NCBI GenBank assembly: GCA_963643215.1
Contig: CAVIJY010000026.1
Span: 1-24,369, forward strand
DNA length: 24,369 bases
Direction: 5' to 3'
From: Darwinimomas sp963643215
GTDB taxonomy: Bacteria > Bacillota > Clostridia > Lachnospirales > Lachnospiraceae
The notes beneath the pieces were generated by a model, which made no database searches, was not told the origin of the DNA, and saw only the letters and a list, made by a program, of their open reading frames with translations. Of this stretch, positions 14,357-20,871 are shown piece after piece. The first letter of the stretch is position 1; the number at the start of each line of letters is the position of its first letter. The position numbers and the translations under genes are program-made.

Positions 14357-14399
14357 TTTTAGCTGATTTGAATATATAATATTTTAGCTATTTTTGCAA
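14357..14399 (-). promoter_or_regulatory. Toxin-antitoxin promoter with paired direct repeats
   Basis: On the - strand TTGCAA (14399-14394), a 17-bp spacer and TATATT (14376-14371) form a sigma-A-like promoter. The 8-mer AGCTAAAA occurs twice in the same orientation (14389-14382 and 14364-14357), 25 bp apart. One copy lies in the spacer and one runs into the ribosome binding site. They are candidate antitoxin operators. Confidence 0.6.
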
Positions 14400-14455
14400 T
14401 ACAGATTGCAGCGTCTGAAAACGCCTCGGCTCTGAGAGTGCCTCGCACCGGAGCC

Positions 14456-15067
14456 TCAACGGATCCCCATCGCATCCTTAAGCGGCGCGGATACACGCTT
14501 GTAAAGTATGAATGTCACCAGAGATGTCACACCGTGCTTGAACAGATTGAACGGGAACACGCCAAACAGCATCATAGTCATGGTATCGGTGATGAGCGGG
14601 TTGACCTTGTTGCCCATTCCGATGATCACATCCATAGACAGCCCGTAAAGCCGGGAATACAGGGGAAACATAACCCATGCGTTCATAAACACCTGTACTA
14701 TGCTGACTCCGAGCGTCGATACGATAAGTGCCGTCACAGCGCTCTTTCTGGTCTTGTTTCTTGCGTAGATCAGCGCTGCGCACAGCACATATACGCAGCT
14801 TCCGGCCAGATTGGACAGCTCTCCTACAAATGCCGTATTGGTTCCACGGGTTATCAGCTTGAGCAATATCTTGACCGCAACCACAAGTCCGCCTGCCGCA
14901 GGCCCCAGCAGGAATCCGGCAAACAGTGCCGGAAGCTCAGATATGTCAAATTTCATGAAGGACGGTGCAAATGGAAGCGCCACCTCAAACAACTGCAGCA
15001 CCGTCGAAAGTGCGCCAAGCATTCCGACAAATGCAACCACCCGTGCATTGATCTTTTCTGTTTTCAT
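14456..15067 (-). CDS. ribU: Riboflavin ECF transporter S component RibU
   Basis: 203 residues, almost entirely membrane-embedded with about six helices. Segments include VAFVGMLGALSTVLQLF, PSFMKFDISELPALFAGFLLGPAAGGLVV, VYVLCAALIYARN, VSTLGVSIVQVFMNAWVM and MMLFGVFPFNLFKHGVTSLV. The FDISELPAL and NxFPFNLFK-like motifs and the length fit RibU, the substrate-binding subunit that works with a shared EcfA-A'-T energising module (not in this window). An FMN riboswitch upstream makes the riboflavin assignment strong. The start ATG 15067 has GGAG six bases upstream; the longer frame to 15172 would cover the riboswitch terminator and is rejected. Confidence 0.95.
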   Translation of the reverse strand: MKTEKINARVVAFVGMLGALSTVLQLFEVALPFAPSFMKFDISELPALFAGFLLGPAAGGLVVAVKILLKLITRGTNTAFVGELSNLAGSCVYVLCAALIYARNKTRKSAVTALIVSTLGVSIVQVFMNAWVMFPLYSRLYGLSMDVIIGMGNKVNPLITDTMTMMLFGVFPFNLFKHGVTSLVTFILYKRVSAPLKDAMGIR

Positions 15068-15085
15068 CTTTTTCTCCTTACAGCA

Positions 15086-15120
15086 TATAAAAACCCCGAA
15101 CACTTTCGTATTCAGGGTTT
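15086..15120 (-). terminator. Riboswitch-controlled intrinsic terminator before ribU
   Basis: On the - strand AAACCCTGAATAC (15120-15108) pairs through 13 bp, including G-U pairs, with GTGTTCGGGGTTT (15103-15091) around a GAAA tetraloop. A U-rich run (UUAUAU) follows, 19 nt before the start codon. This is the expression platform of the FMN riboswitch. Confidence 0.88.
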
Positions 15121-15188
15121 CGCAATATCCTGCATGGAATATGACCGGCTCCCGCCTTTGCCATACCGGCACAAAACTGCCGCATCCG

Positions 15189-15346
15189 TTCTTCTTTCAT
15201 CCGGACTTTAACCGTTGGTACCGGGTTCTCACCGGTTCATGCATACAGCTCGCGGACTCATCTTTCCATCAACATACGCTTTGCAGCGCATATCCGATGA
15301 ATACAGATATACCGCCAGTAGAGAATCTCACTCTGCCCTGAAGACA
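15189..15346 (-). promoter_or_regulatory. FMN riboswitch (RFN element)
   Basis: Read on the - strand, all conserved blocks are present in order. P1 begins with TCTTCAGGGCAGAGTGAGAT, followed by CTACTGGCGGTAT, GATGAGTCCGCGAGC and GAACCGGTGAGAACCCGGTA. The 3' block ACGGTTAAAGTCCGGATGAA then leads into GAAGAA, closing P1. FMN binding should favour the downstream terminator and shut off ribU. The aptamer begins essentially at the predicted transcription start. Confidence 0.97.
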
Positions 15347-15352
15347 GCATCC

Positions 15353-15381
15353 ATTGTATACACTTTACAGTCTTCTGTCTA
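15353..15381 (-). promoter_or_regulatory. Promoter of the FMN riboswitch-ribU transcript
   Basis: On the - strand TAGACA (15381-15376), a 17-bp spacer and TACAAT (15358-15353) each match the consensus at five of six positions. Initiation would fall near 15346, exactly where the aptamer begins. Confidence 0.72.
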
Positions 15382-15432
15382 TACTTTGTCTTCAGAATGT
15401 TCCTTCAGAGCACGCATTCCGGGCACTCTCCG

Positions 15433-16023
15433 CTATGTCCTTTCCGATCGCTGCGCACCCCGCACATCCCTCAGCACTCCCGATACGCCGTGCGCGGCTA
15501 TATCTATCATGATTCTGCCGAGGCGCTCAGGCTGCAGTGCTTCCGGATCCCTCAGATAGTCCTTATACATATATATGACTCCCGACACAAAGAAATTGCA
15601 ATAGAGCTTGAAATCCTCGGATGACACGCTGAGGCTGCTCCCGTACACATTCATCAGTGCCTCAACCATAAGCTGGTGCACCCGGTCCCAGAATGCGTTG
15701 TAGCCGACCACGGCCAGCTCCTTGTAATATCTGAAATCGCGCTCCACCATATCATTCAGCACATCAAATATGATTTCAAGCCTGAGCGGTTCATCGAAGA
15801 AATCCGTCTCCTTCAGCCTTTCCACCAGCTCCCTCACCCGGTTTTCACTGAATTCCTCCAGGATCTCCTCGACTGAGGTGTAATGCAGATAAAATGTCTT
15901 TCTGTCTATATTGGCCCGTCTTGATATCTCCGCAACGGTGATCTTTGTGAGCTCCTTTTCCTTTATCAGATCAAAAAATACATCCCTTATGGCCGTTTTT
16001 GTCTTTATAACGCGCTTGTCCAT
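15433..16023 (-). CDS. TetR/AcrR-family regulator
   Basis: 196 residues. The N-terminal helix-turn-helix is clear: TKTAIRDVFFDLIKEKELTKITVAEIS, then RANIDRKTFYLHYTSVEEIL. The C-terminal part (about 65-190) is helical with FFVSGVIYMYKDYLRDP, resembling the TetR_C_7-like ligand or dimerisation domain of Firmicutes regulators. GGAG lies eight bases before the ATG. It is divergent from the DegV gene with about 130 bp between starts, so it likely controls that gene, itself, or both. The ligand is unknown. The stop lies only 52 bp upstream of the ribU promoter -35. Confidence 0.9.
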   Translation of the reverse strand: MDKRVIKTKTAIRDVFFDLIKEKELTKITVAEISRRANIDRKTFYLHYTSVEEILEEFSENRVRELVERLKETDFFDEPLRLEIIFDVLNDMVERDFRYYKELAVVGYNAFWDRVHQLMVEALMNVYGSSLSVSSEDFKLYCNFFVSGVIYMYKDYLRDPEALQPERLGRIMIDIAAHGVSGVLRDVRGAQRSERT

Positions 16024-16085
16024 TCAGTTTCTCCACATTAACCTGCAAAACGAGGATTATTCCTCTGCTTGTGTAAAAATGACCC

Positions 16086-16113
16086 TTGAATTGGCTGTCG
16101 TGACAATTATAGT
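16086..16113 (+). promoter_or_regulatory. Candidate promoter for the DegV gene
   Basis: TTGAAT (16086-16091), a 16-bp spacer and TATAGT (16108-16113) lie 40 bp before the ATG. A small inverted repeat TGTC-GT-GACA (16096-16105) sits between the hexamers and might be bound by the divergent TetR protein. Confidence 0.45.
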
Positions 16114-16152
16114 ATAGCCTATGAAATCTTGATGTGAAACAGGAGGCGGCTT

Positions 16153-17028
16153 ATGGACTATGTGATAATGATGGATGTATCCGGAGAACCTGATCTTTCA
16201 ATACCCGGCAATCAGGAGCTCAGATTTCTCTCCATGGAATATTCCTTAAATGACACGATGCTTACCTGCGCGGCGCCGGAGAGCAGACAGGATCTGAAGC
16301 CCTTTTATGATGCGCAGCGCGGCGGCGACCTGACTCATACGAGCCAGATATCTCCCTATATGTACGAGACCGCGGCCAGACCCCTGATGGATCGGGGCAT
16401 ATCTGTGCTGTGCCTTACACTTTCAAGCGGGCTTTCTTCCACTTACAATTCCGCGCTGATAGCAAAGGCTGCTCTTGACGATGACTACACAAACTGCTGC
16501 TTCATCCCCGTTGATTCGCTCGGGGCTACCGGAGGCATGGCGGTTATGGCTGAAAGAGCGCTTAGAAACAAAGCAGCAGGCATGGATATTCAGGCCAATG
16601 CACAGGATCTTCAGGAGGCCTCGCATCGTCTGTGCCACTGGTTCTTCGTGCAGGATCTGCAGTATCTCAAGCGCGGCGGCCGCATCAGCGCAGCCACCGC
16701 AATCATCGGAGGAGCCCTCAATATCAAGCCCCTTCTGAGAGTTGCTCCGAACGGGAAGCTTGAGACGATCGGCAAAAAGCGCGGCAATATGCTCGCCATA
16801 AAGGCGGTGGTCGAGAAGTTTGCCGAGAACTATGATCCCTCGTCCCCCGATCCCGTATATATAACAGATGCCGATGATGAACAGCTGTCTGCTCAGGTCG
16901 AGGAAGAGATACACAAACTCTTCCCGAACGCTCCCGTAAGACGCGTTGCCATGTCTCCGATCATCGGAGCACATACAGGCCCCGGAGCCCTTACACTGTG
17001 TCACATTGCCAAGGATGTGCAGGTCTGA
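16153..17028 (+). CDS. DegV-family fatty-acid-binding protein
   Basis: 291 residues with the DegV pattern: THTSQISPYMYE (about 61-72) is the TSQPSP-type ligand loop, and LSSGLSSTYNSA (90-101) the second fatty-acid head-group motif. Further on are DSLGATGGMAV and YLKRGGRISAATAIIGGALNIKPLL, ending with a GAHTGPGALTL region. DegV (FakB-like) proteins bind long-chain fatty acids and can present them to a DAK-type kinase (FakA) for phosphorylation; no kinase gene is nearby. AGGAGG sits seven bases before the ATG. Divergent from the TetR gene. The N-terminal DSTAD-like motif is modified (MDVSGEPDLS), so ligand preference may differ. Confidence 0.92.
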   Translation: MDYVIMMDVSGEPDLSIPGNQELRFLSMEYSLNDTMLTCAAPESRQDLKPFYDAQRGGDLTHTSQISPYMYETAARPLMDRGISVLCLTLSSGLSSTYNSALIAKAALDDDYTNCCFIPVDSLGATGGMAVMAERALRNKAAGMDIQANAQDLQEASHRLCHWFFVQDLQYLKRGGRISAATAIIGGALNIKPLLRVAPNGKLETIGKKRGNMLAIKAVVEKFAENYDPSSPDPVYITDADDEQLSAQVEEEIHKLFPNAPVRRVAMSPIIGAHTGPGALTLCHIAKDVQV

Positions 17029-17124
17029 ACAGAACTGCACATATCTGCGGAATGTTTTTTCGCGTAAAATGCCCCATGCTGCAGATGCATCAGGCATCCT
17101 CTCCGGCATGGAGCTTTTCGATTG

Positions 17125-18213
17125 TCAGCGCATGACTCTGTGCTCGCGACCCTCCCACAGATCCTTGGAGAACTTGTCCAGATGCTGCTCACTGTACAGC
17201 CCCGGTATACCTCCGGTATGTATGAACAGGACATCTGATCCCCGCGGGATATCTCCGTTTTCGATCTCCTTTATCATCGCGGTCAGACCCTTTCCCGTAT
17301 AGCACGGATCCACAAACAGTCCCTCGCTCCTTGCAAGCCTGTATATAGTCTCAAATGTAACCGGATCAGGCGTATCATAGGCGGGGCCGGCATATTCCGA
17401 GCAGAACATAGAGATGTCCTGTGCGCTCGCTTCTATGCCGAGCTCATATCTGGCAGATGCACGGTTGATGAATTCCGCCATGCTTTCCTTATAGCTCTCA
17501 TCCTGCGGGCTGACGCAGGCGCCTATGACCTCAAAGGGTGCCTTGTAGTACTTTGCGCCCAGCCACAGCCCTCCGTATGTTCCGTTGGAGCCGCTCGGGC
17601 AGAACAGATACCTTATCGACTGGTTCATAGCCTTCAGCTGATCAAGTATCTCCTTTACCGCAAAGAAATAGCCCATACATCCCAGCTCTGTGCTTCCGCC
17701 GGCGGGCATTTCATAGACCTTCTCTCCCTTTTTTGCACATTCCTCTATGATCTGATCTGCAACCCTTCTCTGCAGCCTGACCGTATCTGCCTTTATTTCA
17801 GCCGAGCTTCTGCCCGGAGATCTGTCTATTGAGGACGAATCCAGGAATATAACCTCTGCATCAAGTATCGCATCGAGCAGTAGATTGCCGCTCAGCTTCT
17901 CATTGGGTCCGCCCTCTCCCATGGAAGCAACTATGATGCAGCGCATCCCGTACTTTTTTGCAACAGCCGCAGTCTGACGCCCGTGATTCGTCTGCGGTCC
18001 GCCGAATGTCATCAATGTCGTGCATCCCTGATCCAGCGCTTCGCGCACGAGATATTCCAGCTTGCGGATCTTGTTGCCGTTGCCGCCCATGCCTGTCATG
18101 TCGTCACGCTTGATAAAGATATTGCATCCAAGCTCTCTGCTCAGATTGTCCAGTCTGTGCAGTGGTGTTGGAAATATCCCGCAGTCAACCTTCCTGAGCT
18201 CATCGATCTTCAT
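17125..18213 (-). CDS. D-cysteine desulfhydrase / ACC deaminase-family PLP enzyme
   Basis: 362 residues. The PLP lysine is Lys48 in GNGNKIRKLEYL, equivalent to Lys51 of ACC deaminase. The substrate loop reads FGGPQTNHGRQTAAVAKK, where other members have QSNHxRQ. The ending FIHTGGIPGLYS has the HTGG form found in D-cysteine desulfhydrases rather than the HLGG of ACC deaminase. The likely reaction is alpha,beta-elimination from a D-amino acid such as D-cysteine to pyruvate, ammonia and sulfide. The Ser-to-Thr change in the substrate loop leaves specificity open. AAAGGAG precedes the ATG. It is tail-to-tail with degV; the 96 bp between them show no clear terminator. Confidence 0.85.
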   Translation of the reverse strand: MKIDELRKVDCGIFPTPLHRLDNLSRELGCNIFIKRDDMTGMGGNGNKIRKLEYLVREALDQGCTTLMTFGGPQTNHGRQTAAVAKKYGMRCIIVASMGEGGPNEKLSGNLLLDAILDAEVIFLDSSSIDRSPGRSSAEIKADTVRLQRRVADQIIEECAKKGEKVYEMPAGGSTELGCMGYFFAVKEILDQLKAMNQSIRYLFCPSGSNGTYGGLWLGAKYYKAPFEVIGACVSPQDESYKESMAEFINRASARYELGIEASAQDISMFCSEYAGPAYDTPDPVTFETIYRLARSEGLFVDPCYTGKGLTAMIKEIENGDIPRGSDVLFIHTGGIPGLYSEQHLDKFSKDLWEGREHRVMR

Positions 18214-18268
18214 GTCGTATCTCCTTTCTGCAATTGCTGTTTATCTGTTGATTTCAATCTAATTCAGT

Positions 18269-18277
18269 ATTATATCA
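18269..18277 (-). promoter_or_regulatory. Extended -10 promoter of the desulfhydrase-like gene
   Basis: On the - strand TGATATAAT (18277-18269) combines a TGn extension with a perfect -10, about 56 bp before the ATG. The -35 region is poor. Confidence 0.6.
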
Positions 18278-18310
18278 TTGACATCACAGCAGGGAAATAA
18301 TTGTTGGCAT

Positions 18311-18459
18311 ACTCCGGTAAGTCAGCTATACTGATGGCGGAGTCGGTAACGGGGGGTTGAATCCCTGGGCGCATTGAGCACAGCTGGCTCTCAGGGGAAT
18401 CGGTAAGAGTAGCAGAGGAATCTGTGATCTCTGGCAGCAATGCAACCGATTCCTTTTTT
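18311..18459 (+). ncRNA. Candidate structured small RNA with its own terminator (unassigned class)
   Basis: Three stem-loops can be drawn in series. The first is ACTCCG/CGGAGT (18311-18316/18338-18343) enclosing TCAG/CTGA. The second is CCCTG/CAGGG (18363-18367/18392-18396) enclosing GAGC/GCTC. The third is a terminal GGAATCGGT/ACCGATTCC (18396-18404/18445-18453) with internal CAGAG/CTCTG, followed by six T (18454-18459). The sequence CGGTAA recurs at 18315, 18344 and 18401. There is no plausible reading frame, and the next + strand gene starts 300 bp later behind another terminator, so an independent RNA is likelier than a leader. The 5' end is unknown. It does not fit any riboswitch or tRNA pattern I know. 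Confidence 0.5.
18396..18459 (+). terminator. Intrinsic terminator of the candidate small RNA
   Basis: The nine-base-pair stem GGAATCGGT/ACCGATTCC, with an inner five-base-pair stem, runs straight into TTTTTT. This is the best-formed + strand terminator in the 545-base gene-free interval 18214-18758. Confidence 0.8.
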
Positions 18460-18537
18460 CATCGGTGCTGTAGGAATCTGAACAGCTTTGATTTTCCGGA
18501 TAAATGCGATATATTTACAGGAGACTGTCCGGATCAG

Positions 18538-18577
18538 AATGCCCGACTGTGGTGTATGCCAGAAGCCGGGCATTTTC
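18538..18577 (+). terminator. Second intrinsic terminator, abutting the repeat element
   Basis: AATGCCCG (18538-18545) pairs with CGGGCATT (18567-18574), and the stem ends in a T-rich CATTTTC. The dispersed repeat begins at once after it, as it does at the other copy. Confidence 0.6.
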
Positions 18578-18719
18578 TTACGCGAAGCAATGAGTCAAAG
18601 TCTGAGCTTGCTCAAGACCTTGGCGGTGCTAAGCGCCAGTGGCGCTTGTTCAGCACCGACCGGAGTGGAACGTAGACGCCGCGATAGCGAGGAAACACGC
18701 GAAGCGTGTTTCCGAGATT
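18578..18719 (+). repeat. Dispersed structured intergenic repeat, copy 1 (long form)
   Basis: Block A (18578-18622, 45 bp, starting TTACGCGAAGCAATGAGTCA) and block B (18678-18719, 42 bp, starting GCCGCGATAGCGAGG) recur at 24220-24312. Block A folds with TGAGC-TT-GCTCA at its core. Block B contains GGAAACACGC-GAA-GCGTGTTTCC, a perfect 10-bp stem. Between them this copy has a 55-base insertion that includes a long hairpin (CGGTGCTAAGCGCC pairing with GGCGCTT and AGCACCG across a GTTC bulge). No coding function is seen. Confidence 0.92.
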
Positions 18720-18758
18720 ATAGGATGAGAATCACGGGGCAGATCGGAGGATCACAGC

Positions 18759-19133
18759 ATGTTCTTCATGATGGGGATAACAGAGGGGCACAGAGATCTG
18801 GAATATGATAAGATGGTCATATGCGGTATCTGCGGAAGGTACGGAAGATATACGGTTTTTATGACATATACCGTGCTGTCGCTGTTTCTGATTCCGGTAT
18901 TTAAATGGAATCGCCGTTATTTTATCAGGATGAGCTGCTGTGATACCATATACAGCCTGAATCCCGAGAAGGGACGGCGCATAGAGCGCGGCGAGGATGT
19001 GGAGATCGAGGATTCGGATATGAGCATCATAAACCGCGGCGCAGGACAATGTGTGAAGATATGTCCGTCATGCGGATATCGAACACAGGAGGACTTTGAG
19101 TATTGTCCAAAATGCGGGCAGCGGCTGGGATAG
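18759..19133 (+). CDS. Small zinc-ribbon protein with one hydrophobic segment
   Basis: 124 residues. An N-terminal pair CGIC plus a later CC suggests a first, irregular metal site. A hydrophobic stretch (VFMTYTVLSLFLIPVF, about 32-47) lies in the middle. The C-terminus is a clean zinc ribbon, CPSCGYRTQEDFEYCPKCGQRLG (Cys at about 102, 105, 115, 118). The zinc-ribbon tail plus hydrophobic middle is seen in many uncharacterised Firmicutes proteins; function is unknown. GGAGG lies nine bases before the ATG. Its promoter must lie within or just behind the structured repeat. Confidence 0.72.
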   Translation: MFFMMGITEGHRDLEYDKMVICGICGRYGRYTVFMTYTVLSLFLIPVFKWNRRYFIRMSCCDTIYSLNPEKGRRIERGEDVEIEDSDMSIINRGAGQCVKICPSCGYRTQEDFEYCPKCGQRLG

Positions 19134-19186
19134 GGAGATGATGAACCGCTTAGACAGCGGATCTGACGGCAGAGATACGGTGTTGC

Positions 19187-19215
19187 TTGAAAAAAACATC
19201 GGAAAATGATATAAA
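19187..19215 (+). promoter_or_regulatory. Promoter of the DtxR-LysR operon
   Basis: TTGAAA (19187-19192), a 17-bp spacer and TATAAA (19210-19215) with a TGA extension at 19207-19209 form a strong sigma-A-type promoter. The start point would be near 19222. Confidence 0.75.
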
Positions 19216-19222
19216 TTGTGAA

Positions 19223-19242
19223 AAGTAAGTTGCAACTAACTT
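19223..19242 (+). promoter_or_regulatory. Palindromic metalloregulator operator
   Basis: AAGTAAGTTGCAACTAACTT is a 20-bp palindrome with nine of ten symmetric pairs, located at and just after the predicted transcription start and 31 bp before the DtxR-type start codon. Position and form suit metal-dependent autorepression by the DtxR/MntR-type protein encoded next. Confidence 0.72.
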
Positions 19243-19273
19243 CAATCCCCAAAGCATGGAGGTGAAAGAGATA

Positions 19274-19663
19274 ATGGCGGAAAATCAATCAGTAGAGGAT
19301 TATCTGGAGACGATACTTGTCCTGAGCAGGCGGCTTCCCGAGGTGCGCAGTGTGGATATTGCGGATGAGATGCAGTTTACCAAGGCCAGCGTCTCGATAG
19401 GCATGAAGAATCTGCGAACCAAGGGCTACATCGACATGGATGATTCCAAGTATATAACTCTCACGCCTGCCGGAAGGGAGATTGCGGAGCGGATTCTGGA
19501 GCGGCATGAGCTGATCTCGAACTGGCTTGTAAACCTGGGAGTACCAAATGATGTGGCTTTGAGCGATGCCTGCAGGATGGAGCATACTCTGTCGGAGCAG
19601 ACATTTGATGCAATCAAGAGGCATGTCATAGACAACAATGAGGTGAGCCTCAAGCGGGCATGA
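19274..19663 (+). CDS. DtxR/MntR-family metal-dependent transcriptional regulator
   Basis: 129 residues from ATG 19274 (MAENQSVEDYLETILVL), the usual family start; a frame to 19256 would begin inside the ribosome binding region. The winged helix-turn-helix (VRSVDIADEMQFTKASVSIGMKNLRTKGYI) is followed by the dimerisation domain. Probable metal ligands are Asp9, Glu12, His78, Cys100, Glu103 and His104. Asp9 aligns with Asp8 of MntR, whereas the DACRMEH motif gives the Cys-Glu-His trio of DtxR/IdeR, so manganese versus iron cannot be settled. There is no SH3-like third domain, as in MntR. It is the first gene of an operon with the LysR gene 22 bp downstream. Confidence 0.9.
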   Translation: MAENQSVEDYLETILVLSRRLPEVRSVDIADEMQFTKASVSIGMKNLRTKGYIDMDDSKYITLTPAGREIAERILERHELISNWLVNLGVPNDVALSDACRMEHTLSEQTFDAIKRHVIDNNEVSLKRA

Positions 19664-19685
19664 GCTGTTGCAGGAAGGAGCAGAG

Positions 19686-20594
19686 ATGGATCTCAAGCAG
19701 ATGCAGTATCTGATCACGCTTGCTGATGAGGGAAGCTTTACGAGTGCTGCCAGGGAGCTGTCGATATCTCAGCCATCACTGAGCACATTTGTGTCAAAGG
19801 TAGAGGGAGAGCTGGGGCTGCAGCTGTTTGACCGAAACACTACTCCCATAACATTGACTTATGCCGGAGAGATCTATATAGATCATCTTCGATCAATCTG
19901 CGACGACGCGGAGCTTCTTGACAGACGCATGAACGATATCAGCGGAAGAGAGGTGGGAACCATCAGGATAGGATTTCCCACGGAGAGAGCCTCCTATGTG
20001 CTTCCGCGTCTGATTCCGGTGTTCAAGCGGCAATATCCGAATATAGATGTGATGCCTGTGACAGGATCCTCGAGAGAAATGCTGCAGAGGATACAGGAGG
20101 GCAAGCTGAACATGGCGGTTCTTCCTATCGACAGCACGCGTGATGATTTCATAAGAAACGAGCTGTATGAGGAGGAGATGATCCTGATCGACGGATGCGG
20201 ATATATCAAAAACGAGCATCTGATCGTGGGAATGAAGGAGTGCGTGGATCCGCTGAAGCTCAACGGGCTGCCGCTGATCACTCTGGATGAGTCCCACGGT
20301 ATACGGCATTATCAGGACAAGCTGTTCAGATTTCATGAGGTAAAGCCGGACATACTGATGGAGGTTCCGTCCAACGCAACCGCATATCGGCTGGCATCGG
20401 CCGGTATGGGAGTCGCCATAGTTCCTAATATGGTCGCAGAGATGACCAAGCCTGTAGGACCGGTGCGAACATATCGCATCTCGGTCACGGGATATCGATG
20501 GACGGTTTCGGCGGTGACGAAGAAGGATGCGTATATAACCGGCATAGAGAATCGCTTTATCAACTGCATGCGCAGTGTGATGAATCCCCGATAA
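19686..20594 (+). CDS. LysR-family transcriptional regulator (paralogue A)
   Basis: 302 residues from ATG 19686 (MDLKQMQYLITLADEGSFTSAA), with GGAAGGAG a few bases upstream. The LysR winged helix-turn-helix covers about 1-60 (AARELSISQPSLSTFVSKVEGELGLQLFDR). A periplasmic-binding-type effector domain follows (about 90-295), with RIGFPTERASYVLPRLIPVFKRQYPNI. It is clearly related to the second LysR at 23203 along its whole length: SQPSLSTFVSKVE, LNGLPL, MEVPxNxTAYRL and SAGxG are shared. Together with the second gene it brackets a permease and a hydrolase that it may control. It is probably read from the metal-responsive promoter upstream. Confidence 0.93.
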   Translation: MDLKQMQYLITLADEGSFTSAARELSISQPSLSTFVSKVEGELGLQLFDRNTTPITLTYAGEIYIDHLRSICDDAELLDRRMNDISGREVGTIRIGFPTERASYVLPRLIPVFKRQYPNIDVMPVTGSSREMLQRIQEGKLNMAVLPIDSTRDDFIRNELYEEEMILIDGCGYIKNEHLIVGMKECVDPLKLNGLPLITLDESHGIRHYQDKLFRFHEVKPDILMEVPSNATAYRLASAGMGVAIVPNMVAEMTKPVGPVRTYRISVTGYRWTVSAVTKKDAYITGIENRFINCMRSVMNPR

Positions 20595-20678
20595 AAGAAA
20601 TGCACAAATAACGGCATGCGTTGCTGTGAATATTGATGTAGGCATATAGCTGCCATAAACAAATCGGATATTGTTTAC

Positions 20679-20727
20679 AAAAGAAAGCCTTTTTAAGCGT
20701 AAAAAAAGCTGGAGGCTTTCTTTTTTT
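20679..20727 (+). terminator. Intrinsic terminator after the first LysR gene
   Basis: AAAAGAAAGCCT (20679-20690) pairs with AGGCTTTCTTTT (20713-20724), and the T-run continues to 20727. It ends the DtxR-LysR message before the permease gene. Confidence 0.85.
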
Positions 20728-20748
20728 GTATAGCTGTGATAGCTCCGG

Positions 20749-20766
20749 TGTATTTAACAAAATACA
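20749..20766 (+). promoter_or_regulatory. Candidate LysR operator upstream of the permease
   Basis: TGTATTTAACAAAATACA is an inverted repeat with perfect 7-bp arms and a 4-bp centre, and it contains the T-N11-A form of LysR sites. It lies 106 bp before the permease ATG, where activator sites are expected. A second structure, TTTCG/CGAAA (20834-20848), lies in the leader between repeated AGCTATTT sequences. Confidence 0.5.
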
Positions 20767-20871
20767 AAGCGTTCAATAAAATAAAGCCATGATCATATTT
20801 ATCTGCAGATGGAAATACCTATAGGCAAAGCTATTTCGTTTAGCGAAAGCTATTTGAATGCGGAGGGGAAA

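Noticed and set aside
15068..15172. N-terminal extension of RibU
   Set aside because: The extension would be translated from the riboswitch terminator and has no ribosome site; ATG 15067 has one and gives the normal family length.
18344..18370. tRNA-like T-arm (GGGGGGTTGAATCCC) inside the 18.3-kb intergenic region
   Set aside because: The loop has G where the invariant C56 should be. No acceptor or anticodon arms can be built around it on either strand.
18301..18459. Cobalamin, c-di-AMP, SAM or T-box riboswitch
   Set aside because: Conserved core sequences of those classes are missing, and no controlled gene follows before two terminators.
18424..18808. Open frames across the gene-free interval (e.g. 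18424-18675, 18488-18808)
   Set aside because: They run through terminators and the structured repeat, lack ribosome sites, and show no protein-like composition.
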